The translations under genes were made by a program, and so were the position numbers. The notes beneath the pieces are model-generated. The model was not told the DNA's origin, ran no database searches, and saw only the letters and a program-made list of their open reading frames with translations. Shown piece after piece: positions 43,465 to 52,701 of a DNA stretch of 64,000 nucleotides. This DNA comes from Crocinitomicaceae bacterium (GTDB lineage Bacteria > Bacteroidota > Bacteroidia > Flavobacteriales_D > Parvicellaceae), in assembly GCA_002723085.1 (NCBI GenBank), contig PBNK01000035.1, positions 62,001-126,000 on the forward strand, given 5' to 3'. Position 1 is the first letter of the stretch, and each line of letters starts with the position of its first letter.

Positions 43465-46370
43465 AGTTGATTAAAAAAATGGCAAAATGGCTAAGTATTC
43501 TTCTTTTTATTTTAATTGGAATTTGCATTGCTATTCCATATTTATATAAAAATGAAATTATAGAATTAATTAAAAAATCTGCAAATGAAAATTTAAATGC
43601 TGAATTAGATTTTAAAGATGTGGACATTAGTTTTTTATCAACTTTTCCAGATCTTACTGTCAAAATTAATGGATTAAACATTAACGGTGTTGATGAATTT
43701 GAAGGTGAGATATTAACTAACATAGAATCATTTGAAGTTCATATAGATATAAAATCTATCTTTTTTGGAGATCAATATAAGGTCAAATCTATCCTTTTAA
43801 ATAACCCTTTATTTAATATTAAAGTTAATGAAGATGGCAAAGCAAATTATGATATTGTTAAAGCCGATTCCTCAATAAATGAAGAAAATATAGAAACTGA
43901 GTCAGCGCCATTTGCCTTGGCATTGGAAAATATTGAGCTTAAAAATGCAACTTTTATATATAAAGATGATTATTACGTTACAAGTTTTGAATTAACCAAT
44001 TTCAATCATACATCTTCCATTGTACTTAATGGCAATAATTATGATTTAAAAACCATAAGTAAAATTAATTCCCTAACTCTTTCATATGATGAAATGTGTT
44101 ATTTAAAAAACGTGGAAACAATGCTTGATTTTGATATTGATTTAGTCATTGAAGAAGAGTCAATTAAAATTAATTTTAAACAAAACAAAGCCAACCTTAA
44201 TTTGCTGAATTTATCTTTAGATGGTTGGCTTGAAATGTTTGATGACAAGTATAACATGGATCTTTCTTTTCAAACTAATGAGCCCTCATTAAAAGACTTA
44301 ATTAGCCTTATTCCTGGGTCAATGACAGATGACTTTAACGCCCTTAAGTCTGATGGGGTTGTTGCCTTAAATGGGCTATTAAAAGGCACCTATAGTGATG
44401 AGTTTATACCTAGATTTAAACTGAATGTTTCTGTAAAAAACGGTTGGTTTAAGTATCCTAAATTAAGTGGCAAAGTGGATAATATATTTGTAAATACATC
44501 CATCCAAAAAAATGATGGAGAAGACATAGACAACCTTGTTCTAGACCTTGCAGAATTTAAGTCTTCGCTTGGAGATAATACATTAGGCTTATCATTGAAT
44601 CTAATAAACCCTATTTCAGACCCTAATATAAAATTGGAAATAAATTCTAAATTAAATTTAGGTGAACTAAAAAATTATATCCCAATTTCTGAAGAAAGCA
44701 CTGTTTCAGGGAACATCACTTCAAACCTAAGTTGCAACGGAAAGTTATCTGATATAGAAAATGAAAACTATTCTGATTTTAAATCAAGTGGAGCTCTTAA
44801 AATAAATGGACTAAGCTATAATAAAGAAGGTAATGTTGCCATTGTAGACTCAATGTTGTTTAAATTTTCTAATGAATCTTTAATAATGCCTTTTTTTGAG
44901 GCTAAACTGGGGAAAAATGATTTATCTGCTTTTGGTGAAATAAATAATGCTGTAGAATACTATTTTAAAGATGACCCATTAAATGGAAAATTCACCATTT
45001 CGTCTACATTTTTTGACTTTAACAAATTATGGGTAAATGAAAGTTATGATTCTGTTGAAACAACTAAATACGTTGACATTTCAGATTCTTTAGTTGTCGA
45101 AGAGGAAACTTTTGAATTAATCACTATACCAACCAACATTTCATTTGATTTAGATTGTAGAATTGATTGCTTAAAATACAGTGATATAAATTTAAAAAAC
45201 ACGGTTTGTGAAATTAATTTAAAAAAGGGTAAGGCTAATATCCAAAACTTAAGCTCTAATTCATTTGGAGGAGAAATAAAAGTTGATGGTTCTTATTTTG
45301 TAAATAAAGATGAAATTGCTGCTATTGACATGAATTTTTCGCTAAATAACGTATCCATAGAAGATTTATCTTCTCAATTAAATACAGTAGAAAAAATGGC
45401 CCCTATTAGTAAGTTTTCTAAAGGAACTATATCAACTAAATTTTCGATTAAATCTAACCTTAACAATCAATTATCCCCAATAATAAATACGTTAAATAGC
45501 TCAGGGTCTTTACAGACAAAAGAAATTACTGTTATAAATTATCCTTTACTAAATAAAATTGGTGAAGAATTAAAAATAAAAGCCATTAATCAACAAAAAA
45601 TAAAAAATATAAATCTTAATTTTTTAATAACAGATGGGCTAATTAATATTGACACCTTTGATGTTAATTTAACTAACGAAATAAAAGCAAAAATAGCCGG
45701 AGGGACGAATTTAGAAAATGAACTAAATTATAATCTTTCAACTTTTGTTTCTCAATCATTGATGACTAATAGTAGTCTATTAAACAAAATAAATTCAACC
45801 CCTAATTTAATCACATTAAGTTCTATTCCTATAGAAATGACTATTACTGGAACCTTTAAAAAGCCGATTATTAAAACTAACATTAAAGATCAATTTAAAC
45901 AAAAGGCAAAAGACATGTCAAATAAAGTAAAAGAGTCTGTTAAAGTAAAGATTAAGGACGAGGCACAAAAAATAATTAATGATGCTCGAGTAAAAGCCAA
46001 TGAAATAATAAAAAATGCTGATTTGAAAGCAATGAAAATTAGAGAAGAAGGAGATGATTTGGCTAATAAAACAAGAAACGAAACAAAAAATAATGCTAAA
46101 AAAGCCAGAGAAAAAGCTTATGAATTAGCCGACAAAGAAGTTTCTAAATCAAAAAATGTCATTGAGAAAAAAGCAAAACAATTAGTTGCAGACAAAGCAA
46201 AAATTAAAGCTGATGAAACAGAGAAAAAAGCGGTTGATGAAGGGATAAAAAAAGCAGCTTTAATAGAAAACAAAAGCGAAAATGCAGCCCTTAAAGTTGA
46301 AAAAGATTCAAGAGAAATGGCAGATAAAATTCTAAAGGAAGCACAAGAAAAAGCTGACAAAATAAAATGA
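43461..46370 (+). CDS. AsmA family protein with long C-terminal coiled coil
   Basis: 969 residues. An N-terminal membrane anchor (about 10-30) is followed by a large beta-rich AsmA-type region with repeated grooves: LNAELDFKDVDISFLSTFPD near the start and ELKIKAINQQKIKNINLNFL in the C-terminal AsmA-like part (about 600-795). These proteins are bridge-like lipid carriers between inner and outer membrane. From about residue 805 to 969 the chain turns into a highly charged Lys/Glu/Ala coiled coil of heptads. It overlaps both neighbours by four bases, so expression is coupled. Confidence 0.85.
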   Translation: MKLIKKMAKWLSILLFILIGICIAIPYLYKNEIIELIKKSANENLNAELDFKDVDISFLSTFPDLTVKINGLNINGVDEFEGEILTNIESFEVHIDIKSIFFGDQYKVKSILLNNPLFNIKVNEDGKANYDIVKADSSINEENIETESAPFALALENIELKNATFIYKDDYYVTSFELTNFNHTSSIVLNGNNYDLKTISKINSLTLSYDEMCYLKNVETMLDFDIDLVIEEESIKINFKQNKANLNLLNLSLDGWLEMFDDKYNMDLSFQTNEPSLKDLISLIPGSMTDDFNALKSDGVVALNGLLKGTYSDEFIPRFKLNVSVKNGWFKYPKLSGKVDNIFVNTSIQKNDGEDIDNLVLDLAEFKSSLGDNTLGLSLNLINPISDPNIKLEINSKLNLGELKNYIPISEESTVSGNITSNLSCNGKLSDIENENYSDFKSSGALKINGLSYNKEGNVAIVDSMLFKFSNESLIMPFFEAKLGKNDLSAFGEINNAVEYYFKDDPLNGKFTISSTFFDFNKLWVNESYDSVETTKYVDISDSLVVEEETFELITIPTNISFDLDCRIDCLKYSDINLKNTVCEINLKKGKANIQNLSSNSFGGEIKVDGSYFVNKDEIAAIDMNFSLNNVSIEDLSSQLNTVEKMAPISKFSKGTISTKFSIKSNLNNQLSPIINTLNSSGSLQTKEITVINYPLLNKIGEELKIKAINQQKIKNINLNFLITDGLINIDTFDVNLTNEIKAKIAGGTNLENELNYNLSTFVSQSLMTNSSLLNKINSTPNLITLSSIPIEMTITGTFKKPIIKTNIKDQFKQKAKDMSNKVKESVKVKIKDEAQKIINDARVKANEIIKNADLKAMKIREEGDDLANKTRNETKNNAKKAREKAYELADKEVSKSKNVIEKKAKQLVADKAKIKADETEKKAVDEGIKKAALIENKSENAALKVEKDSREMADKILKEAQEKADKIK

Positions 46371-46885
46371 GTGTATTAAGTGTTAAAGAGGCAATTAAAG
46401 AAGATTGTCAAGAAATCGTTGATATTGCAAACGAAGTATACTTCACAACTGAAAAGGAGTTTTGGAAAGAGGGTTATTATCGAATTTCAGAAAAGGACTG
46501 CCTAAAATATATTTCTAAGGGGGAAATTATAGTCGCAAAGATAAATTCTAAAGTTGTTGGCTTTGTTTTAGCTGGACCAAAATCAATAAATGCTTTCGAA
46601 TTTTCAATGTTAACTACTCATTTTTCGCATCAAAAAAAAGGCATAGGAAAGATATTGGTAAATCAGGTTTTTGAAAATGCTAAAAAAGAGGGGTTTAAAT
46701 ATTTAGAAATTGAAGTGTTAACTCCTAAACACTGGACTCATTCACAAAAAGAATTTTTAACAAATTGGTATACTAGTCTCGGTTTTAGTTTTATAAACAA
46801 CTTTTCCTTTGAATCAAAGTATCCTACTCATGCAAAGTTCATGAAATGTGAGCTAGAGTTTAAATTATATAGAAAAACTATTTAG
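46367..46885 (+). CDS. GNAT family N-acetyltransferase
   Basis: 172 residues with the GNAT fold: an N-terminal VKEAIKEDCQEIVDIANEVY helix-strand, the central strand KINSKVVGFVLAG, and the acetyl-CoA motif A HFSHQKKGIGKILVNQVFEN (about residues 86-105), followed by YLEIEVLTPKHWTHSQK and a YTSLGF motif B. Acceptor unknown. It overlaps the AsmA gene by four bases and ends overlapping the convergent DUF6263 gene by eight. Confidence 0.9.
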   Translation: MSVLSVKEAIKEDCQEIVDIANEVYFTTEKEFWKEGYYRISEKDCLKYISKGEIIVAKINSKVVGFVLAGPKSINAFEFSMLTTHFSHQKKGIGKILVNQVFENAKKEGFKYLEIEVLTPKHWTHSQKEFLTNWYTSLGFSFINNFSFESKYPTHAKFMKCELEFKLYRKTI

Positions 46886-47807
46886 AAATAATAAGGACTT
46901 CCGAATCAATATTCATATTCATAGTTTGACCCATTATTTCCATTGTGCCTTCAATTTTTTGATGCATTTCTCCTTTTTTGGCCAATCCTGTTTGTAGATT
47001 GATCGTGATGTTTCCAGTTTGCGATCCTTCTAGATTTATACCAATTTCCATTCCAGCATTTTTAATTGAAGCGCCATCTTCGCTGTAAATTAAGCCCTCT
47101 GCATATAAAAGCACTTCATCTTGTTTTATTTCTGTTACAGTATATTTACTATTTAAAATCATAGGATATCCTCCTGATTCTAATTTAATTTTTTGTGTCC
47201 ATGAATCTCCAACTTTAACAGGGTTTTCTGGATATATATTAACCATTTGTTCAATGCTGCTTTTCATGGACTCTGCATCATATCTTCCTTCCATAAAAGC
47301 TTCCATTTGACTACGTAGCTCAGGGTCAATATTTTTCATCATTGATTCAAAAATATTTTCTGCACCAGTAACATCCGTGACTTCTCCCTTTTCAGAAAGC
47401 TTCATTGTAAATGATTGACCTATCATTCCGTTAAACATATCAGCAATGATCCCCGTTTGAGTTCCTTTTCTTGAATCATAAGACATTTTAGGGTCTGAGC
47501 TAATATCATATTGCATCCAATCATATATGTTTTTAATGATTGCACTTGTTCCTTCCTTTTGAAGTACTTCAAAGGTATATCCAGTACCTATTATTTGTTG
47601 TACTTGTTGCCCTGCAACATTAATATCTTGATTCGCGGTAAATTCAAAACGAATTTCATCGCCCTCATTTAAATTTACTCTTAAAAGTACTTCTAATGAA
47701 TTTTGTGTTTCGTCAATCTTTGCTTCAGGATTTGATTTCTCATTTTTACAAGAGCTAATAATTAGCGCAATAAAAAGAATCTTTATGTTAAATATTTTTT
47801 TTTTCAT
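46878..47807 (-). CDS. DUF6263-like lipoprotein
   Basis: A 309-residue lipoprotein (lipobox LIISSCK, Cys20). The mature part is beta-rich with LRVNLNEGDEIRFEFTAN, QVQQIIGTGYTFEVL, KMSYDSRKGTQTGIIADMFN and GQSFTMKLSEKGEVTDVTGA; this series fits the DUF6263 family, a likely lipid- or ligand-binding periplasmic protein of unknown function. It is one base downstream of the YebC gene, which implies co-transcription. Confidence 0.78.
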   Translation of the reverse strand: MKKKIFNIKILFIALIISSCKNEKSNPEAKIDETQNSLEVLLRVNLNEGDEIRFEFTANQDINVAGQQVQQIIGTGYTFEVLQKEGTSAIIKNIYDWMQYDISSDPKMSYDSRKGTQTGIIADMFNGMIGQSFTMKLSEKGEVTDVTGAENIFESMMKNIDPELRSQMEAFMEGRYDAESMKSSIEQMVNIYPENPVKVGDSWTQKIKLESGGYPMILNSKYTVTEIKQDEVLLYAEGLIYSEDGASIKNAGMEIGINLEGSQTGNITINLQTGLAKKGEMHQKIEGTMEIMGQTMNMNIDSEVLIISK

Positions 47808-47808
47808 T

Positions 47809-48525
47809 TTAATCAGATAATTTTAAATTGTGATAAACAGCATTGACGTCATCGTCTTCCTCAATTTTTTCCAATAGCTTATTTACCTCTTCTTCATTTT
47901 CTTTTTCTAATTCTTTATTGATTTGAGCAATTCTATCAAAACCAGATGATAAAATTTCTTTTTGTTGATCTTCTAAATATTTTTGAATGTCTCCAAAATT
48001 TTCAAACGATGCGTATATATGAACGCCCTCATCGTCTTTAAAAACTTCGTCAGCACCATAATCTATTAATTCTAATTCCAATTCTTCAAGATCTATTCCA
48101 TCATCTTTAATCGTAAAGTTACAAGTATGATCAAACATAAAAACTACTGATCCCGAAGTTCCTAAGCTTCCATTATGCTTAGTAAAGTAACTTCTTAAAT
48201 TGGCCACAGTTCTGTTGTTATTATCTGTTGCTGTTTCAACAAGTACAGCAATTCCATGAGGAGCATACCCTTCAAAAACAACTTCTTTATAATTACTAGT
48301 GTCTTTATCAGAAGCTCTTTTAATGGCTCTATCAACATTGTCTTTAGGCATATTTGCAGCCTTTGCATTCTGAATTACCGCTCTTAATCTTGAATTAGTA
48401 TCAGGATCAGGACCACCTTCTTTTACCGCCATGACAATATCTTTACCTATTCTAGTAAATGTTTTTGCCATTTGACCCCATCTCTTAAATTTTCTTGCTT
48501 TTCTAAATTCAAATGCTCTACCCAT
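47809..48525 (-). CDS. YebC/PmpR family regulator
   Basis: 238 residues. The family opening MGRAFEFRKARKFKRWGQMA, then KEGGPDPDTNSRLRAVIQNA and NMPKDNVDRAIKRA, is unmistakable. YebC-type proteins bind DNA in some species, and some members act on the ribosome to relieve polyproline stalling, so either role is possible. I start at the ATG at 48525 because the family always begins MGRAF; a TTG seven codons upstream would add an unlikely MKLLFAT. Confidence 0.94.
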   Translation of the reverse strand: MGRAFEFRKARKFKRWGQMAKTFTRIGKDIVMAVKEGGPDPDTNSRLRAVIQNAKAANMPKDNVDRAIKRASDKDTSNYKEVVFEGYAPHGIAVLVETATDNNNRTVANLRSYFTKHNGSLGTSGSVVFMFDHTCNFTIKDDGIDLEELELELIDYGADEVFKDDEGVHIYASFENFGDIQKYLEDQQKEILSSGFDRIAQINKELEKENEEEVNKLLEKIEEDDDVNAVYHNLKLSD

Positions 48526-48673
48526 TGTTGCAAATAATAATTTCAACTGTAAATATAAATTTTATATAAACTTGTTTAAGCAAAGTTATTTAATCTTATA
48601 AAATCAAATCATCTTTTTTACTTTAGCACATTGAAACAATACATAACGATTTTTAAAACCCATATTTGATTCA

Positions 48674-50206
48674 TTGAAAAATTTAATTTATTTACTTATT
48701 ATATTCTCTATCAGCTGTGCACAACAGACTGCTTTGACTGGGGGTAATAAAGACACTTTAGCTCCAAAAATTATTTCAAATAAATCGATTCCATCTTCAG
48801 GTGAAATAAAATTTTCTGGTAAAGAAATTAAATTGGTTTTTGATGAAAACATTACTTATCAAAAAAGCTCTACATCTTTTCTTTCAAATCCACCTATAGG
48901 CGAACATGTATTAAAAACTGAAAAAAACATTTTGAAAATAATCCCAGAAAAAGAATTGCTTAAAAATACAACTTACAGCTTAATTTTTACAAATTCAATT
49001 GCTGATCTTAATGAAAAAAATAAAATTGCTGATTTAAGGTTTTCTTTTTCTACCGGTTCTATTCTTGATACTATTATTGCTAAAGGGTTGGTGAAAAACA
49101 GTTTTGATGAAACCGTTAGTGCTAATTATATGGTCGTGCTTAAATCTATTAGAGAAGACTCTACTAATTACATTAGTTTAACCAACGAAGCTGGAGAATT
49201 CTTTTTTGACCATTTAAAACCGGGTGAATATACCTTGTTGGCTTGGGAGGATTTAAATGAAAATAGTCAATTTGACACATTAGATGAGCCCTATGGATTT
49301 TTGTTAGACCCTATTAAAACACAAGATTCTTGTTGTAAAGAAATCATCAAAACCTTTACTCCAATAAAGCCCTTAGAAATTGAAAAAATGGAATTAAACG
49401 ATTACGGAAACATTTCGATCGTTTTCAACCAAATAGTTGACACTTTAAATATTAAATCCCTAGATTCTTCTTTTATTAAAACTGTTGTTTTAAAAACAAA
49501 TGAAGCTTCATTTTGGCCTTCAGATTCAAATACAAATTATCAACTAATAATTGAAGCTCCTTTTTACAAATTTAAAGACACTGTTGTTGTTAGAAAATCT
49601 AATTCTAAAAATGCCGAAAGAAAACTTGTTTATCAAAAAAAATCAATGAAAGAATTGTTTAGTTCCAACTCTCTTGAGTTAGTGTTTAATCAAAAAATAG
49701 TTGCTGTTGATACCTCCCTTTTGATTTTACAAACAGATAGCAACTCTTTAAAATACAATTATGAAATTAATCAAAATATATTATCCATTAAACCAGAAAA
49801 ACTTAATGGTTCTTTTAATTTAAGCGTATATCCAAATGGAGTTTCAGGACTTTACAATAAAAAAACAGATACTTCAAAAGTTTACTTTAACATTCTTTCT
49901 GAATCAAACTTAGGGGCGCTAACTCTGAATATAAATAACTCAGAGTGTGAAAATTATATAATACAAATCCTTTTCCAAAATAACGTAATACATGAAATGT
50001 ATAGCTCAAAAAAAGAGCATCTGCAATCTTTGACAAAAGTTTATCCCGGAGAATATCAAATTAGGATCATAAATGATTTAGACCAAAATAAAAAATGGTC
50101 ATGTGGTGACATTAAAAAGCAAACTCAACCTGAAGAAGTTATTTATTTAGATAAAAAAATAACGGTTAAGAAAAACTGGGAAGAGTATGTTCAATGGAAT
50201 ATATAA
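48674..50206 (+). CDS. Lipoprotein with N-terminal Ig-like (Big_5) domain
   Basis: 510-residue lipoprotein (lipobox SISCA, Cys15). The phrase QQTALTGGNKDTLAPKIISN and the following PSSGEIKFSGKEIKLVFDEN mark a Big_5/SbsA-type Ig domain (about 25-125). A carboxypeptidase-regulatory-like fold follows (about 140-200: FFFDHLKPGEYTLLAWEDLN), then further Ig-like modules. This layout is common in Bacteroidota and is probably structural or adhesive on the cell surface or in the periplasm. The start is a TTG; no ATG fits the signal peptide. It is convergent with the nitrilase gene, two bases apart. Confidence 0.82.
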   Translation: MKNLIYLLIIFSISCAQQTALTGGNKDTLAPKIISNKSIPSSGEIKFSGKEIKLVFDENITYQKSSTSFLSNPPIGEHVLKTEKNILKIIPEKELLKNTTYSLIFTNSIADLNEKNKIADLRFSFSTGSILDTIIAKGLVKNSFDETVSANYMVVLKSIREDSTNYISLTNEAGEFFFDHLKPGEYTLLAWEDLNENSQFDTLDEPYGFLLDPIKTQDSCCKEIIKTFTPIKPLEIEKMELNDYGNISIVFNQIVDTLNIKSLDSSFIKTVVLKTNEASFWPSDSNTNYQLIIEAPFYKFKDTVVVRKSNSKNAERKLVYQKKSMKELFSSNSLELVFNQKIVAVDTSLLILQTDSNSLKYNYEINQNILSIKPEKLNGSFNLSVYPNGVSGLYNKKTDTSKVYFNILSESNLGALTLNINNSECENYIIQILFQNNVIHEMYSSKKEHLQSLTKVYPGEYQIRIINDLDQNKKWSCGDIKKQTQPEEVIYLDKKITVKKNWEEYVQWNI

Positions 50207-50208
50207 TT

Positions 50209-50979
50209 CTATAGAATTTTAAATAAATCTGCATCCATTCCGCATGGAAAGTTTTTTCTATAATTGGTTAATTGGTTAATATTTAAGTCCGTTACTTGTA
50301 CTTGTATTTGATTAGTTTGAAATTCGTCCATTCTTTGGCCAGAAAAATCAAAAACTCTTGAGTCTCCACTATACCTTACCTCATTACCGTCAATTCCAAC
50401 TCTATTAACCCCAATAACGTAGGCTTGGTTTTCAATTGCTCTTGCTCTTAATAAAGAAGTCCAAGCTAAAGTTCTTTTGGCTGGCCAATTAGCAATGTAA
50501 ATCAAGCAATCGTAATCTGCATTGTTTATATTTCTGCTCCATACAGGAAAACGCAAATCATAACAAATCATTGGCCTAATTCTAAATTCTTTGACCTTAA
50601 TAGTAAGATTCTCAATTCCTGGTTCGTAATATTGGTTTTCGCCTGCCATTCTAAACAAATGTCTCTTGTTATAGTGTTTTAAACCGCCTGTGGGAGAAAC
50701 ACAATACAGCCTGTTGTAATATTTATTCTCCTCTTCAATTGCCAAACTAGAAATAACGGTAGCTTGCTTAATTTTAGCTAATTCTTTTAGCCAGTTAATT
50801 GATTTACCAAGTTTTGTTTCTGAAATTTTACTTGATTCCATAGAAAACCCGGTATTAAACATTTCAGGCAAAACAATTAAATCACATGACTCAAAAGGAT
50901 CTAATAATTTAGAAATATTACTAAAATTTTTGTTGGGGTTTTCCCAATAAATATTTGATTGTACAGATAATACTTTCAA
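50209..50979 (-). CDS. Nitrilase-superfamily omega-amidase (NIT2/YafV-like)
   Basis: 256 residues. The catalytic triad is visible as Glu39 (VLPEMFNTGF), Lys105 (YNKRHLFRM) and Cys139 (RPMICYDLRFPVW). Flanking sequence such as MFNTGFSM and RARAIENQAYVIGVNRVG is typical of omega-amidases that hydrolyse alpha-ketoglutaramate or ketosuccinamate. It may work with the aminotransferase at 25635-26792, though the two are not linked here. Confidence 0.9.
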   Translation of the reverse strand: MKVLSVQSNIYWENPNKNFSNISKLLDPFESCDLIVLPEMFNTGFSMESSKISETKLGKSINWLKELAKIKQATVISSLAIEEENKYYNRLYCVSPTGGLKHYNKRHLFRMAGENQYYEPGIENLTIKVKEFRIRPMICYDLRFPVWSRNINNADYDCLIYIANWPAKRTLAWTSLLRARAIENQAYVIGVNRVGIDGNEVRYSGDSRVFDFSGQRMDEFQTNQIQVQVTDLNINQLTNYRKNFPCGMDADLFKIL

Positions 50980-51078
50980 TAATAATTAAATTTGGTTTTT
51001 GTTAAAAATAATGCTTTACAACTAGATTTCAGAAGAGTTTCGTACTTTTACTTAAAATTTATTTATTACTATAAAATT

Positions 51079-51936
51079 TTGTTTAGAGTTTCTGTCATAC
51101 TATTTATCTTTTGTTTTACGCACAGTTTGGTTTTTTCTGCCATGAATTCTGACACCATAAATAAAATCAATCCTGAAAATGGTCGTAAGACTGGATATTG
51201 GATAATCACTGGTTCAATGTCGAAAATACAAGGTTATAGTTCTGAATCAAAAGTCGAGGAAGGAGTATATGTAAATAGTAGAAAAAATGGGCTATGGATC
51301 AAATATTGGCCTAATGGAAATGTTAAAAGCAAAATCAAATATAAAAACGGAAGATCTTTTGGAGATTACTTAACCTATTTCCAAAATGGAAATGTTGAAG
51401 AGAAAGGAGTAATGAACGGTGGTTTACTTCAAGGTTCATTCGAACTTTATTGGCCTAATGGACAAATAAGACAAGAAAAAGAATTTAATTCATATGGGAA
51501 CCCCGAGGGGAAAGTTTCTTTTTATTATGCCAATGGACAGCCAGAACTAAAATTTGAAGTAATTAATGGAAAAGAGACAGGAGATGCCACTTGGTTCTAT
51601 GAGAATGGGGATGTGAAAAAAGAAATTATTTATGCTGATGGTGTGGCAACATCCACTAAGGAATTTAAAGAAGTTCATGCACATAAAGAAATTAAAGATC
51701 CTTTAATTGAAAAAGGCCCAAAAATTTCAGGAGATTTTAATAATTCTAACTCCAGTTTAATAGACAACTATGGAAAAACTTATGACAAAGACAAAAACAT
51801 TTTAATGGATGGTGAGTTTAAGAACAACTATTTATACAACGGGAGGCATTATATTTATGATGAATTTGGACTGCTTAAAGAAATCAAAGTTTTCAAAAAT
51901 GGGGTTTACGTTGGGAATGGCATAATGGGCAAATAA
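51079..51936 (+). CDS. YwqK/MORN_2 repeat protein (long paralogue 2)
   Basis: About 285 residues: a hydrophobic signal (FRVSVILFIFCFTHSLVFSA) followed by MORN_2 hairpins (LWIKYWPNGNVKSKIKYKNG, YLTYFQNGNVEEKG, ELYWPNGQIRQEKEF, SFYYANGQPELKFEV, TWFYENGDVKKEI) and the tail KNILMDGEFKNNYLYNGRHY. Sequence, order and tail match paralogue 1 (8439-9335). The frame is open from 50992, but the first 29 codons there look like promoter sequence (TTTCGTACTTTTAC); I place the start at the TTG at 51079, which gives a normal signal peptide. Role unknown. Confidence 0.7.
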   Translation: MFRVSVILFIFCFTHSLVFSAMNSDTINKINPENGRKTGYWIITGSMSKIQGYSSESKVEEGVYVNSRKNGLWIKYWPNGNVKSKIKYKNGRSFGDYLTYFQNGNVEEKGVMNGGLLQGSFELYWPNGQIRQEKEFNSYGNPEGKVSFYYANGQPELKFEVINGKETGDATWFYENGDVKKEIIYADGVATSTKEFKEVHAHKEIKDPLIEKGPKISGDFNNSNSSLIDNYGKTYDKDKNILMDGEFKNNYLYNGRHYIYDEFGLLKEIKVFKNGVYVGNGIMGK

Positions 51937-51951
51937 AAGTCAATTTATCTT

Positions 51952-52701
51952 TTGGATTTTTCTAATCATAATAATTCTAGATCTAACTTAGTTTTTTTAA
52001 TTCTTTCCGGTTTTTTTCTTGGATCATTAACTCTTTTAAATGTTCTAGGAACTTCTCGTTTTTTAGATTACTCTTTTAACTTATTCAACATTGAAATTCC
52101 ATTTGTTATAGCTATTGGTGTCCTTCCATATCCAATTACATTTTTATGTACCGATTTAATTAGCGAACTATTTGGAAAAAAACAAGCCAACAGGGTGGTT
52201 TGGATGGGATTAATATTAAATATATGGGTTTTGTTTTTTGTTTGGATCTCTGGATATTTAAATAGTCCTGAATTAATAAATGGAGTGCCTAATGTATCTA
52301 TTGTAGATGGAGAGGTAATTCCAAGAGATTACGCCTTTTATCAAATTAGAAAATTAACAATGGGAGCCACTTTTGCTTCTATGATTGCTTATCTCTCTGC
52401 TCAGTTTATTGATGTTCATGTTTTTCATTTTTTAAAAGAGAAAACTAAGGGGAAAAAACTTTGGCTGAGAAACAATGTGTCTACAATATTCAGTCAACTA
52501 ATTGATAGTATAGCTGTAATTCTTATCACTCATTATTTTGTGAATGGCTTGCCTTTAGATGAAAATGGAAAGTTGACTCATTCTTTAATTTATTTTATTA
52601 TATCAGGTTATATCTTTAAATTAATTGTTGCATTAATTGACACTCTTCCTTTTTACTGGTTAACCCATGTTCTAACAAAATACATGAGTAAGGAAAATTA
52701 A
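51952..52701 (+). CDS. Queuosine precursor transporter (VUT/YhhQ family)
   Basis: 249 residues with six hydrophobic segments. LGTSRFLDYSFNL, VLPYPITFLCTDLISELFGK with KQANRVVWMGL, and SQLIDSIAVILITHYF are conserved blocks of the YhhQ/DUF165 family, which imports queuosine precursors such as preQ0. The start is TTG, and no ATG is close. It is 15 bases after the YwqK paralogue and overlaps the convergent SCO1 gene by four bases. Confidence 0.88.
   Translation: MDFSNHNNSRSNLVFLILSGFFLGSLTLLNVLGTSRFLDYSFNLFNIEIPFVIAIGVLPYPITFLCTDLISELFGKKQANRVVWMGLILNIWVLFFVWISGYLNSPELINGVPNVSIVDGEVIPRDYAFYQIRKLTMGATFASMIAYLSAQFIDVHVFHFLKEKTKGKKLWLRNNVSTIFSQLIDSIAVILITHYFVNGLPLDENGKLTHSLIYFIISGYIFKLIVALIDTLPFYWLTHVLTKYMSKEN

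Noticed and set aside
46118-46360. 80-codon antisense open frame opposite the AsmA coiled-coil tail
   Set aside because: Ser/Phe/Ala-rich composition is what the reverse strand of Lys/Glu/Ala heptads gives; no independent signal.
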